This document shows positions 40,584 to 49,701 of a DNA stretch of 64,000 nucleotides, piece after piece (positions within the stretch are counted from its first letter, which is position 1; the number at the start of each line of letters is the position of its first letter). The translations under genes and the position numbers were made by a program. Under the pieces are notes generated by a model. The model ran no database searches. It was not told the DNA's origin and was given only the letters and a program-made list of their open reading frames with translations. This stretch comes from Planococcus shenhongbingii (GTDB taxonomy: Bacteria > Bacillota > Bacilli > Bacillales_A > Planococcaceae). Where the stretch lies: positions 2,294,001 to 2,358,000 of the forward strand of contig NZ_CP129235.1 of NCBI RefSeq assembly GCF_030413635.1, written 5' to 3'.

Positions 40584-43403
40584 TTAAGCTTGTGCTAATG
40601 CTTCGTCTAAAATGCGTGCTTGTTCAACTTTATGCGACTCTCCGTCGCCTTCTGCTGGGCTTGACCGTTTGATGCGTCCATAATAAGCGACATCTTTGCC
40701 ATTTGCGATATCCCGTAAGTAAGGCTCTGCAAATGTCCAAGAACCCATATTTTTCGGCTCTTCTTGAACCCATGCAAGTTCTTTGGCATTCGGATAGCGT
40801 TCCACAATCGCCTGAATTTTTTCAGATGGGAAAGGATACAATTGCTCTACTCGGACGATATGAATTCCGTCAAAGTTTTTGCCGTCTTTCACCCGCTCTG
40901 CCAAGTCGATGGCCATTTTGCCGCTTGCGAATAAAATGCGCTCCACTTTTTTCGCTTTCGTACCCAGACCCGGCTGTTCCAAAACAGTTTGGAAATGGCC
41001 TTCTGTCAAGTCTTCAACCTCTGCGCCGACCAATGGATGGCGCAGCAACGATTTCGGCGTCACGATAATCAGTGGGCGGATTGACTCTTCTTCCAGCATT
41101 TTCGCTTGTCGGCGAAGAATATGGAAATAGTTTGCCGCACTTGAAAGGTTTGCAACAGTCCAGTTATTTTCAGCAGCCATCTGCAAATGTCTTTCTAAGC
41201 GGGCGCTGGAATGTTCAGGACCCTGCCCTTCAAAACCATGAGGCAAGAGCATGACCAATCCGGATTTTTGGCCCCATTTTGAACGGCCAGCTGATATAAA
41301 TTGGTCAAACATCATTTGAGCCATATTGGCGAAGTCGCCGTATTGAGCTTCCCAGATAACGAGCGCTTTGTTGTTTTCAACGTTGTAACCATATTCAAAT
41401 CCAAGAACTGCTGATTCCGTAAGTGGGCTGTTATAAACCACAAACGAAGCTTTAGCTCCTGAGATATGATGCAACGGAACCAATTCTTGCCCTGTTTTAT
41501 CATCGTGCAACACCAGGTGGCGATGTGCAAACGTTCCGCGCTGAGCATCTTGCCCAGTTAAACGGATCGGGTTGCCATCCTGTAAAATCGCACCGAATGC
41601 AAGGGTTTCTGCATGCGCCCAGTCGATTTTCCCTTTGCCGTTGAACGGATCTTCACGGCGTTTCAGGATTCTCGCCAATTTGCTGAACGCAGAGAAATCA
41701 CTCGGCCATGTCAGCAATTCTTCGTTCATTTTTGCTAAAGCATCTTTGTCGACACCAGTCGGCACTTCCGGATAACCGTTTGATACCGCTTCTGGAATAA
41801 TGCTCCCTTGAGAATCATCTGATTTGTTTTCTTTCACTTTATCATAAGCAGCCTGCATTTCTTTTTGCGTATCTGCATCCAGCGCTTTGACTTCTTCTGC
41901 GGAAAGGACTTGCTCAGAAGAAAGCTGCTGCCCGTAAAGTTCACGCACTGTCGGATGCTGGTGAATGCCGTGGTACATCAACGGATTCGTAACCAGTGGT
42001 TCATCCATTTCATTATGGCCATAGCGGCGGTAGCCGATCAAGTCGATCAAGATGTCTTTGCCAAATTTTTCGCGGTATTCGAAAGCGAAACGCGCAACTG
42101 CGACTACCGCTTCCGGATCGTCTCCATTGACATGGACAACCGGAACTTCAAATCCTTTGGCCGGATCAGAAGAATAATGAGTCGATCTGGAATCGTATTG
42201 TTCCGTTGTAAAACCGATCAGGTTGTTGGCGATGATATGAATCGATCCGCCTGTCTGGAAACCTTTAATGCGGCTGTAGTTCAAAGTTTCAGTAACGACG
42301 CCTTGCCCTGGGAAAGCCGCATCACCGTGAATGAGAATGGCATATGCTTTTTTCGAATCAATTGGTGCAATCCCTGTGCTGCTGGTTTCTTCTTGTGCCG
42401 CACGGGTCTGCCCAGCAACTACAGGGCTGACGATTTCAAGATGCGATGGGTTGTAAGCCAGCTTGATGTTTGTCCCATTAGGTGAAGTGTAAGCAGCACC
42501 CATATGGTATTTTACATCGCCGAACCAGCCTTTAGTAATTTGCAGAGAATTGTCTTCCGGCAGGAAAGGCTCATCCGGAACATGCGCAAAACCGGCAAAC
42601 ATCATTTCATAGGGTTTATTTAAAATATGTGTAAGCACATTTAAACGACCGCGATGAGCCATCCCGATCATAATCTTTTCAGTGCCTTTCGCTTCTGACA
42701 AGCGCACCAGTTCATCGATCAGAACAACTAATGTATCGACACCCTCGATGGAAAACCGTTTTTGGCCAACAAAAGTGCGATGCAGGAATTTCTCGAATCC
42801 TTCAACATGAGTCAAAAGATTTAAGATCTCTTTTTTCTTATCCGCATCAAGTGAGGGTTTAAACTCTCCGGCTTCAATTTTAGATTGAATCCAGCTGCGT
42901 TCCTGAGGCTGTACAATATGAGAAAATTCAAAAGCAACTTTATCGGTATACAGGGATTTCAAATAAGAAATCGCTTCTAAACCGTTCGTAATGCCTTGTG
43001 GTGCATCATTAAGCAAGAGCGAAACAGGAACTTCTTTCAAATCCTGTTCATTCAAACCGTAAGTCGAAGGCTCTAAACGTGTCGTGTCTTTTGGCTGATC
43101 GTTCAGCGGATAGATATCTGAAGCCAAATGGCCATGGGAACGAATGGCTTCTGCCAGCTGAATTGCAGCCAATACTTTTCCGAATTTGTTCGTCTCAATG
43201 CCTGCAGCGGCCGTTTCAGCAGGAGCTGCAGCACGTGGAGTCACGTCGATTGGTGGACCGTATTGTCTGAAAAGGTCCGCGAATTCCGGATCAAGCAGTT
43301 CCGGAGATTCTTGATAAAGGTCATACATTTCCATAATATATCCAAGGTTTGGACCGGTGATGGAATTCCATGGGGATTTTGCATCTGAATATTTGCTAGA
43401 CAT
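40584..43403 (-). CDS. odhA: 2-Oxoglutarate dehydrogenase E1 component
   Basis: 939 residues from ATG 43403, which follows GGAGGTTTTTTA. The N-terminus SPWNSITGPNLGYIMEMYDLYQESPELLD is typical of E1o. Thiamine-diphosphate site GDAAFPGQGVVTETLN and VNGDDPEAVVAVARFA; active-site HRGRLNVL; pyrimidine domain with FEYGYNVEN and AQYGDFANMAQ. Decarboxylates 2-oxoglutarate and transfers succinyl to OdhB. Upstream region holds Rex-like and cre-like sites. Confidence 0.97.
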   Translation of the reverse strand: MSSKYSDAKSPWNSITGPNLGYIMEMYDLYQESPELLDPEFADLFRQYGPPIDVTPRAAAPAETAAAGIETNKFGKVLAAIQLAEAIRSHGHLASDIYPLNDQPKDTTRLEPSTYGLNEQDLKEVPVSLLLNDAPQGITNGLEAISYLKSLYTDKVAFEFSHIVQPQERSWIQSKIEAGEFKPSLDADKKKEILNLLTHVEGFEKFLHRTFVGQKRFSIEGVDTLVVLIDELVRLSEAKGTEKIMIGMAHRGRLNVLTHILNKPYEMMFAGFAHVPDEPFLPEDNSLQITKGWFGDVKYHMGAAYTSPNGTNIKLAYNPSHLEIVSPVVAGQTRAAQEETSSTGIAPIDSKKAYAILIHGDAAFPGQGVVTETLNYSRIKGFQTGGSIHIIANNLIGFTTEQYDSRSTHYSSDPAKGFEVPVVHVNGDDPEAVVAVARFAFEYREKFGKDILIDLIGYRRYGHNEMDEPLVTNPLMYHGIHQHPTVRELYGQQLSSEQVLSAEEVKALDADTQKEMQAAYDKVKENKSDDSQGSIIPEAVSNGYPEVPTGVDKDALAKMNEELLTWPSDFSAFSKLARILKRREDPFNGKGKIDWAHAETLAFGAILQDGNPIRLTGQDAQRGTFAHRHLVLHDDKTGQELVPLHHISGAKASFVVYNSPLTESAVLGFEYGYNVENNKALVIWEAQYGDFANMAQMMFDQFISAGRSKWGQKSGLVMLLPHGFEGQGPEHSSARLERHLQMAAENNWTVANLSSAANYFHILRRQAKMLEEESIRPLIIVTPKSLLRHPLVGAEVEDLTEGHFQTVLEQPGLGTKAKKVERILFASGKMAIDLAERVKDGKNFDGIHIVRVEQLYPFPSEKIQAIVERYPNAKELAWVQEEPKNMGSWTFAEPYLRDIANGKDVAYYGRIKRSSPAEGDGESHKVEQARILDEALAQA

Positions 43404-43569
43404 TAAAAAACCTCCAGATATTTGCCTTATGGCAGTCACTTTTGTTATATGTGTATCTCCCTTATCTTAGCATGCATCCCCTTATACATAAAGGAGAATG
43501 CGCTTCCAGCAAGGCGGAGAACGAATTTCCATTTCAATCTTACTACTTCCAGAAAAAAAAACAATGATT

Positions 43570-43611
43570 TTCCGTGAAAATATTCACATATTAAAATTTG
43601 AAGCGCTTTCA
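43570..43611 (-). promoter_or_regulatory. Candidate Rex-like and CcpA-like sites upstream of odhA
   Basis: GTGAA-AATA-TTCAC (43574-43587) matches the inner part of the Rex consensus TTGTGAA-W4-TTCACAA. TGAAGCGCTTTCA (43599-43611) is one base short of a palindromic cre (TGAAAGCGCTTTCA). Both lie 170-210 bases before the odhA start codon. They could also belong to the end of the cyclase gene's transcript, so the call is tentative. Confidence 0.4.
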
Positions 43612-43648
43612 CGATGATTTCATATGTCAATTAGTCGGAATTCCAGTC

Positions 43649-45301
43649 CTAAAGCGGGTTTTCCGTATAAAACATCACCTGGTTTTTGCCATTTCTTTTT
43701 GCCTCGTACAAAGCATTATCAGCATAAATGACCAGCTGGTCGAAATCCGTCGCTTGTCTTGGATAAAGCGCAATCCCCATCGAAGCAGTCGGGGCGAAAT
43801 GGCAATCTTGTATTTCCCATCCCTTTTGCAAATTATTTTTTATGCGTTCGACAATTTGGCAGATTTGAAATTCTGCCTGTTCCGGATCTATTCCGGTTAA
43901 AGCAATCAAAAATTCATCGCCGCCTATTCGTGCCACCCTATCTTTTTTACGGATACTTTTCTGAATGGCTTGGCCAAACTGATAAAGAAATTCATCGCCT
44001 GTATCGTGGCCATACTGGTCATTGATCAACTTGAAATCATCGCCGTCGATAAATAGCACCGCTATCCATTCTTCAGCAGCGTCAACGTTCTTTTTCATAC
44101 GGGCAAATTCTTGTACTATCGAAATTCTATTCGGCAATTTGGTTAAGCTGTCATGATAAGCCATAAAACGGAGCTGCTCTTCAAGTTCTTTCCGGTCCGT
44201 AATATCAAACAATATGCCGAGAACCTGGAAAATTTGGCCGTCAACATCAATCAACGGTATTAGAGTGGCATCTACCCAAAAACCTTCCCTTGTCTTTTTC
44301 AGGCTTTTCAATTCACCGCGCCAGATTGAACCGCTCAAGATTTTCTGCTGTATTTTTTCATATTGCTCTACCGATGAAACTGATGTGCCGATCTCATTGA
44401 TATCCATCCCGATCAACTCGTGAATTTCATAACCGGTAATTTGCTTGAAATTCTCATTGGCAAATTGAATAATTCCATCTGGCTCCCAAATCGCAACGGA
44501 TGCTGCATAATTTAACGCGACTTTATAGCTTTCCAGAATATTTACGGTTTTTTCCAATTCTTCTTTCAGCTTCGCTACTTTGGTCAATTCCCTCATAACA
44601 ATTTGAAATGCCCGGATCTTGCCATTTTCTATAATTGGAGTATAGATGCCGGAAAACTCATGATTTGTTCCATCGCTTTTTTGGTAAGTGAAAACAGCTG
44701 AGTGGATAGGCTGGCCAATTTCATACGCATCGAGACGCTGTTTCATTTCTTTAAACATTTTCTTGATGGCAATGGGCAAATCATCAAATGATTTGCCCAT
44801 CCAGTCTTCCTTGCTGAATCCAAATGCCGTTTCATAAGCAGGATTTATATCAAGAATCGTGTAATCCGACGTAATCATCAGCATAGGGTCAATCGTATTT
44901 TGAATCAGTGATTGATAGAACAGATAATCTTCTTCTGCTTTTTTCTGGCGCGACACGTTTTTGGAAACCGTCAATACATAGATTTCTCCATTCGCATAAA
45001 TCGGAGTCAAGTGATTTTCAATGGCTGTTTTTTCTAAACTGAATAAATTATAGTCGCGGTAAGTGTGGCTTGTTTTCTTGGTTATGGCTGTTTCGTACTG
45101 CTTTTTGATTTCCGCCGCAAGGTCTGGCGGTAAAATTTCATCTATCGTCAGGCCGACCAGATTTCTCCGGAAATTTTTTTCGCACCTGTCGTTGATATAT
45201 TCATAGATAAAAGTATCACCTGTTTTCCTTAGAAAAAAGACAAGATCCTCTGAATGTCCATATAACAGGTTTAATTGCTCTACTGTAAAAGGGGCCACCA
45301 T
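43649..45301 (-). CDS. Multi-PAS diguanylate cyclase in the murG-dapF operon
   Basis: 550 residues from ATG 45301 (GAGAG six bases before). Three PAS-type modules: about 5-120 (divergent), 125-245 (QNTIDPMLMITSDYTILDINPAYE) and 255-375 (ASVAIWEPDGIIQFANENF...GYEIHELIG), the last ending ILFDITDRKELEEQL. GGDEF domain 380-550: AYHDSLTKLPNR, active site ARIGGDEFLIAL, and an RKKD inhibitory-site motif five residues before it. No membrane segment. Starts 15 bases behind dapF, which in turn follows murG by 25 bases, so it is probably co-transcribed with cell-wall genes. Confidence 0.9.
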   Translation of the reverse strand: MVAPFTVEQLNLLYGHSEDLVFFLRKTGDTFIYEYINDRCEKNFRRNLVGLTIDEILPPDLAAEIKKQYETAITKKTSHTYRDYNLFSLEKTAIENHLTPIYANGEIYVLTVSKNVSRQKKAEEDYLFYQSLIQNTIDPMLMITSDYTILDINPAYETAFGFSKEDWMGKSFDDLPIAIKKMFKEMKQRLDAYEIGQPIHSAVFTYQKSDGTNHEFSGIYTPIIENGKIRAFQIVMRELTKVAKLKEELEKTVNILESYKVALNYAASVAIWEPDGIIQFANENFKQITGYEIHELIGMDINEIGTSVSSVEQYEKIQQKILSGSIWRGELKSLKKTREGFWVDATLIPLIDVDGQIFQVLGILFDITDRKELEEQLRFMAYHDSLTKLPNRISIVQEFARMKKNVDAAEEWIAVLFIDGDDFKLINDQYGHDTGDEFLYQFGQAIQKSIRKKDRVARIGGDEFLIALTGIDPEQAEFQICQIVERIKNNLQKGWEIQDCHFAPTASMGIALYPRQATDFDQLVIYADNALYEAKRNGKNQVMFYTENPL

Positions 45302-45316
45302 GCACATCTCTCTTTT

Positions 45317-46273
45317 CTATTTCACAAATTGTTCTGTTACCGATGAAGTTCGTTCTATGAATTTCTCGTAAAGCGCCTGCTCCTGCAAGGGTTCAGACGA
45401 CAAGAACCCGCTTTTCGCATCGTCTTCCTGCCATTCAAAACGGTGAGTCGACAAATACGTCGCATTGCCGGTCAATCGCAAGCTGAAACTGTCCCCTTCT
45501 TTTGCGACGGAACATTTGACCATTCCGCCCGGATTATAGACATTCACGTCCCCGTATGGAGCAAGGCCCGCGAGGCAGCTGACAAGAGCAGAAGCCGTCA
45601 TCGCCGTGCCGCATGCATTCGTGAAGCCGACACCGCGTTCAAAAGTTTTAACAAAAATGCCGTCTTCCACTTTTGTGACATAGCTGACATTGACGCCGTC
45701 TGAGAAATACTCATTTGGCCCATTGAAATATTCCGCCCATTTTTGCTGATGCGCCGGATCGGTCTGGTATTCAGCCGGCACAATGCCGATTAAATGAGGA
45801 TTCGGCACTGCCACTGCTGTATATGAAATCTCTTCGGAAACAAAAGGCAGCGGCTTCAACAGCCATTCAGATTCTCCGTTATATGCCATTGGCAGATCTG
45901 CCAGCTGGAATGAAACCGGCGAAATTTCAACCGCGTACATCGCAATCCCGTCCTGCTCAGTCTGTTCTTTTTTTACATGGAGTGAGGCTTTCATCGTTTC
46001 AATTACCCCTTCTTCCAAACCATCCCGCTCGCAAACATAGCGGGCGACACAGCGCAGCCCGTTGCCGCACATGGAAGCTTCAGAGCCATCGCGGTTGATG
46101 ACCCGCATTTTGGCATTAGCCGTTTCGGATGGCAGAACAACCAGCAAGCCGTCTGTTTGGGGGTCGAGTGATGCCAGCTTAAGCGTCAGTTCTTCGTAAT
46201 CATTGCGTTCAGCACCATCAAGCATATAAAAAGTATTCATCGAACCATGAACTTTATAAAGTGAAAATTCCAT
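45317..46273 (-). CDS. dapF: Diaminopimelate epimerase
   Basis: 318 residues from ATG 46273 (AAGAGGTG upstream). Two catalytic cysteines in MCGNGLRC and NACGTAMTAS. KVHGSMNTFYMLDG replaces the more common KMHGLGNDF of other DapF and resembles the form in listeriae and other Firmicutes as I recall. Longer than the usual 270-285 residues because of a C-terminal tail from about 285 (FEWQEDDAKSGFLSSEPLQ). Converts LL- to meso-diaminopimelate for peptidoglycan and lysine. Operon murG-dapF-cyclase. Confidence 0.88.
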   Translation of the reverse strand: MEFSLYKVHGSMNTFYMLDGAERNDYEELTLKLASLDPQTDGLLVVLPSETANAKMRVINRDGSEASMCGNGLRCVARYVCERDGLEEGVIETMKASLHVKKEQTEQDGIAMYAVEISPVSFQLADLPMAYNGESEWLLKPLPFVSEEISYTAVAVPNPHLIGIVPAEYQTDPAHQQKWAEYFNGPNEYFSDGVNVSYVTKVEDGIFVKTFERGVGFTNACGTAMTASALVSCLAGLAPYGDVNVYNPGGMVKCSVAKEGDSFSLRLTGNATYLSTHRFEWQEDDAKSGFLSSEPLQEQALYEKFIERTSSVTEQFVK

Positions 46274-46298
46274 TGTGCCCACCTCTTGCGTATGAAGT

Positions 46299-47381
46299 TT
46301 ATTTTTTCTTTGTATAAGATGTAACCAACTTAGCCATTTCATAAGCCGTTTTCGGCGGTTCTGCCAGCGTCATGTTTTCAACAAGCAGCTCTTCATGCAG
46401 ATGCAGCTTTTTCATTTCTTCAAAAAAGCGTTCTGGGCTAAGATCTTCTTCTTCCACCACATGGGCAAACCCTTGCTGCTTGAATAATTGGGCATTCAAA
46501 ATCTGATCGCCGCGGCTTTGCTGTTTGGATAAAGGAATCAGCAGCATCGGTTTTTTAAGTGCTAAAAATTCGAAAATCGAATTCGAACCGGCACGTGAAA
46601 CCACAAAGTCCGTCATATGCAGCAGATGCGGCAATTCGCTGGTTACGTATTCAAATTGGCAATAATTCGGAACGTTTTTCAGGCTGTCGTCCACATTGCC
46701 TTTTCCGCATAAATGGATGACATTGTATTCCACCAGAAGCGCCGTTAAATTTGTGCGGATCGCTTCGTTGATCACTGCAGAGCCTTGGCTGCCGCCCATG
46801 ACCAATAAAACCGGAAAGTCATTGTCAAATTTGCAAAGCTCTTTCCCAATTTCTGCAGAGCCTTCCATTAATTCGCTGCGGATTACCGAGCCGGTGCACG
46901 TCGATTTTTCTTTCGGCAAATGCTTTAAGGTTTCTGTGAATACCGTAAAGATATGATCGGCGAACGGCATAGCGATTTTGTTTGCCAAGCCAGGCGTGAC
47001 ATCTGATTCATGAATGATGACAGGGACTGACATGGCTCTTCCTGCCATCGCGACCGGCACCGAAACAAAACCGCCTTTTGAAAAAATGGCCGCCGGTTTG
47101 GTTTTTCGGATGACGTTAAGCGCTTGGAAAAAGCCTGTTCCGACACGGAACGGATCCGTGAAATTTTTCATTGAAAAATAACGGCGCAATTTCCCGCTTG
47201 CTATTGGATGGTATGCAACTTCCGGATGTCCATCTTTGATTAATTCACTTTCAATGCCGTCTTTTGAGCCGATGTATTCTACATTAAAATTCATTTTCAA
47301 CAATTCCGGAATCAAAGCCTGGTTCAGCGATACGTGGCCCGCTGTCCCTCCTCCGGTTAATAAGATCGTTCTTTTATTCAT
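46299..47381 (-). CDS. murG: MurG, lipid II-forming GlcNAc transferase
   Basis: 360 residues, GT28 family. N-terminal GGGTAGHVSLNQALIPEL (G-loop), FSKGGFVSVPVAMAG, HESDVTPGLANKIA, and C-terminal UDP-GlcNAc-binding VMGGSQGSAVINEAI, VSRAGSNSIFEFLALKKPMLLIPL. It adds GlcNAc to lipid I on the inner membrane face. The gene is outside a division/cell-wall cluster, so it is the type called murG2 in some bacilli. 25 bases ahead of dapF. Confidence 0.93.
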   Translation of the reverse strand: MNKRTILLTGGGTAGHVSLNQALIPELLKMNFNVEYIGSKDGIESELIKDGHPEVAYHPIASGKLRRYFSMKNFTDPFRVGTGFFQALNVIRKTKPAAIFSKGGFVSVPVAMAGRAMSVPVIIHESDVTPGLANKIAMPFADHIFTVFTETLKHLPKEKSTCTGSVIRSELMEGSAEIGKELCKFDNDFPVLLVMGGSQGSAVINEAIRTNLTALLVEYNVIHLCGKGNVDDSLKNVPNYCQFEYVTSELPHLLHMTDFVVSRAGSNSIFEFLALKKPMLLIPLSKQQSRGDQILNAQLFKQQGFAHVVEEEDLSPERFFEEMKKLHLHEELLVENMTLAEPPKTAYEMAKLVTSYTKKK

Positions 47382-47457
47382 TTCTTGGCCTACTCTCTAT
47401 TGTCTTAAAATTGCACATTCATCTTTTCGGAAGCGTTCTGCCGCCCCGCGTCTTCTA

Positions 47458-47466
47458 TGCTATACT
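47458..47466 (+). promoter_or_regulatory. Extended -10 promoter of MATE gene
   Basis: TGCTATACT, i.e. TG-n before TATACT (47461-47466), 47 bases before the start codon; no matching -35 seen. Confidence 0.5.
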
Positions 47467-47512
47467 TATTTTTATTTGTTTAAATTGCTAATGGATTATT
47501 GGAGGACGGAAC

Positions 47513-48862
47513 ATGTTTGAAACGAAGACAAAAGCGGAAAAATTTCGGATGCTGATTAAAATTGTTTTTCCAATCCTGGTTACGCAAGTGGCGATGTACT
47601 TAGTCACATTTTTTGATATTTATATGACTGCCCGGTACAGCACTGAAGATCTGGCGGGCGTTTCGATCGGTTCCTCTTTTTGGGTGCCAGTTTATATCGG
47701 ACTAGCAGGAATCCTCATGTCCATCACTCCAATTGTAGCACAATTAATGGGCGCCAAGAAAAAAGAAGAGGTAAAAGATGCGGTCCAGCAGGGAATTTAT
47801 CTGGCGGTCATTTTAGCATTAATCGTTTTCATCTTTTTCTTTTTTAGTATTGAGCCTCTTCTCAGCCTGATTAATTTAGAGCCGGCTGTTGCGTCAGTAG
47901 CGAAAAATTATATTTTCGCCATGAGTTTCGGGCTCGTCCCTTTATTTGTTTATAATGCGCTGCGCTGCTATATTGACGCGCTCGGCTCGACGCGCATTTC
48001 CATGTTCATCTCATTGCTGTCTGCTCCAATCAATGTATTCTTCAATTACCTGCTGATCTATGGCAACTTCGGTTTTCCGGAACTCGGAGGCGTCGGTGCC
48101 GGTTATGGCTCTGCCATTACCTATTGGCTCGTGATGTTGATCGCCGTCTGGATCATCCATACGCGAAAACCGTTTAAGTCATTCAATATTTTCCGGGGAT
48201 GGGCTAAGCTGTCGTTTATCCGGCTCAGCGAAATCAGCCTGATTGGCGTCCCGATCGGCATTGCCATCTTTGCAGAAACCAGTATTTTTTCAGCTGTCAC
48301 GCTGATGATGAGCACGTATGGCACAATTACGATTGCTGCGCACCAAATTGCCATCAATTTCACTTCACTGCTGTATATGCTGCCGCTCAGCATATCTATG
48401 GGAGCGACAATCCTGGTCGGTTTTGAAGTCGGGGCAAAACGATTCAATGATGCCAGGCAATACAGTTGGATCAGCGTTGCAGCCGCTGTCGGATTCAGCT
48501 TTGTTTCTGCATTTATCCTGTTTTCAATGCGCCATCAAATTGCGGGGTTGTATACATCAGACCCTGCAGTTATCCAGTTAGCTGTACAATTCCTGATTTT
48601 CGCCGCACTGTTCCAATTATCAGATGCCGTACAAGCTCCAGTGCAAGGAGCACTGCGCGGCTACAAGGATGTCAACATCACTTTTGTCATGGCGCTGATT
48701 TCGTATTGGGTGATCGGTTTGCCGGTCGGCTACCTTCTTTCAACTTTTACTGGCTTCGAAGCATTCGGTTATTGGATCGGCTTAATCGCCGGATTGACAG
48801 CTGGAGCCATTACGTTATCGTTCCGGCTTAATGTTATACAAAAAAAGATTGCAGCTCATTGA
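47513..48862 (+). CDS. MATE family multidrug/Na+ antiporter
   Basis: 449 residues with twelve hydrophobic segments in two similar halves (GVSIGSSFWVPVYIGLAGIL and later LYMLPLSISMGATILVGFEVGAKR). NorM-like family. GGAGGAC before ATG 47513. Likely exports cationic compounds using Na+ or H+ gradient; substrate not predictable. Only plus-strand gene in the right 29 kb apart from two small ones. Confidence 0.92.
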   Translation: MFETKTKAEKFRMLIKIVFPILVTQVAMYLVTFFDIYMTARYSTEDLAGVSIGSSFWVPVYIGLAGILMSITPIVAQLMGAKKKEEVKDAVQQGIYLAVILALIVFIFFFFSIEPLLSLINLEPAVASVAKNYIFAMSFGLVPLFVYNALRCYIDALGSTRISMFISLLSAPINVFFNYLLIYGNFGFPELGGVGAGYGSAITYWLVMLIAVWIIHTRKPFKSFNIFRGWAKLSFIRLSEISLIGVPIGIAIFAETSIFSAVTLMMSTYGTITIAAHQIAINFTSLLYMLPLSISMGATILVGFEVGAKRFNDARQYSWISVAAAVGFSFVSAFILFSMRHQIAGLYTSDPAVIQLAVQFLIFAALFQLSDAVQAPVQGALRGYKDVNITFVMALISYWVIGLPVGYLLSTFTGFEAFGYWIGLIAGLTAGAITLSFRLNVIQKKIAAH

Positions 48863-48877
48863 GCTGCAATCTTTTAG
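48845..48877 (+). terminator. Terminator overlapping the end of the MATE gene
   Basis: AAAGATTGCAGCTCA / TGAGCTGCAATCTTT stem that includes the last codons; short T-run TTTT. Same sequence family as the terminator at 49447-49487. Confidence 0.7.
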
Positions 48878-48904
48878 ATTGTTGAGAAACTCGTATGTTC
48901 TTTT

Positions 48905-49400
48905 TTCATTTCGCTCCAGGGCGGACGCTTTCCGTGGGGTGTGGCCCTAAGCCTCCTCGCTCGCTGGCGAAGACCGTGTGCTCCTGCATCGCTGCGCTAG
49001 CTTCGTCGCAAATGAATGGGGCAAACTGCTTTTGCCCCATTCATTCCCTGCGGGGTCTCAGGACTCACACTATTCCCGCAGGAAAGGCATCAGCCAACCA
49101 TAGTTGGGTGGTGCCTTTGCGACGAAGCGCCTGGCGCTGCAGGAGCACATCTTTGCCCTTCGCCGCCTTTCGCTGCATTCAGCTTTCTTTAATTATCTTA
49201 GATTGTTCTCTAAAACAATGAATGTTTGAGAAAGCCTTCTATTCTTTGTTTTGCTCACTAGATAGGGGGGCAAACAGCGAGAGAAAACCGCACCGCTCCT
49301 GTCTCTGCATCGCTGCACTAGCTTCGAGACATGAATGGGCGTTGCAGCGTTACACACTTCGTCGCAAAGACATTGGCCTCACAGCTGGTTGGCAGAATAT
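48905..49400. repeat. Large intergenic inverted-repeat element 2
   Basis: Nested perfect arms: GTGCTCCTGCA (48978-48988) with TGCAGGAGCAC (49138-49148); GCTTCGTCGCAAA (49000-49012) with TTTGCGACGAAGC (49116-49128); AATGAATGGGGCAAA (49011-49025) with TTTGCCCCATTCATT (49031-49045); AGGCAT..CCAAC with GTTGG..GTGCCT (49085-49116). It is followed at 49295-49335 by a near copy of the 38946 block (GCTCCTGTCTCTGCATCGC). The opening CGGACGCTTTCCGTGGGG resembles intergenic repeats common in Bacillales. No gene is present in these 600 bases. Confidence 0.8.
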
Positions 49401-49446
49401 CGGTTAAGGCATGACTACTAATACAAATTTTAACTTTCTCAACAAA

Positions 49447-49487
49447 TAAAAAGATTGCGGCTCACGGAGCCGCAATCTTTTTATATA
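49447..49487 (-). terminator. Terminator of cobW-small protein operon
   Basis: AAAGATTGCGGCTC / GAGCCGCAATCTTT with TTTTT behind on both strands. The stop codon of the 79-residue protein (49462) lies inside the stem. Confidence 0.9.
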
Positions 49488-49701
49488 ACATCGATAAAGC
49501 TGTTTTTTCTTCTTCCGTCAAAAGGGATTGTTCGATGCGCGTTAAAGCGATGTCCAATTTTTCCTGCTTTGTTTTCCGGACTCTCGGGTGCGTCAGTTCA
49601 TCGTTGAGTTCAATCAGGATTTTCTGCTCCAGCTGTTCCAGACTGCTGATTGTACCCACATCAGTCCGGTTTGGCCATAATTTTTGGTAAGCTTCAATCA
49701 T
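49462..49701 (-). CDS. Small helical protein coupled to CobW-type GTPase
   Basis: 79 residues, soluble, predicted nearly all helix: MIEAYQKLWPNRTDVGTISSLEQLEQ... ending KTALSMLYKKIAAP. Its ATG shares ATGA with the stop of the CobW-type gene, so it is translationally coupled. No family recognised; no cysteines or histidines suitable for metal binding except one His (LTHPRV). Possibly an accessory of the metallochaperone. Confidence 0.7.
   Translation of the reverse strand: MIEAYQKLWPNRTDVGTISSLEQLEQKILIELNDELTHPRVRKTKQEKLDIALTRIEQSLLTEEEKTALSMLYKKIAAP

Noticed and set aside
41865..42485. 206-codon plus-strand frame inside odhA
   Set aside because: Antisense shadow of a highly conserved gene.
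49222..49407. 61-codon frame inside the second inverted-repeat element
   Set aside because: Same reason; the sequence is a repeat copy.
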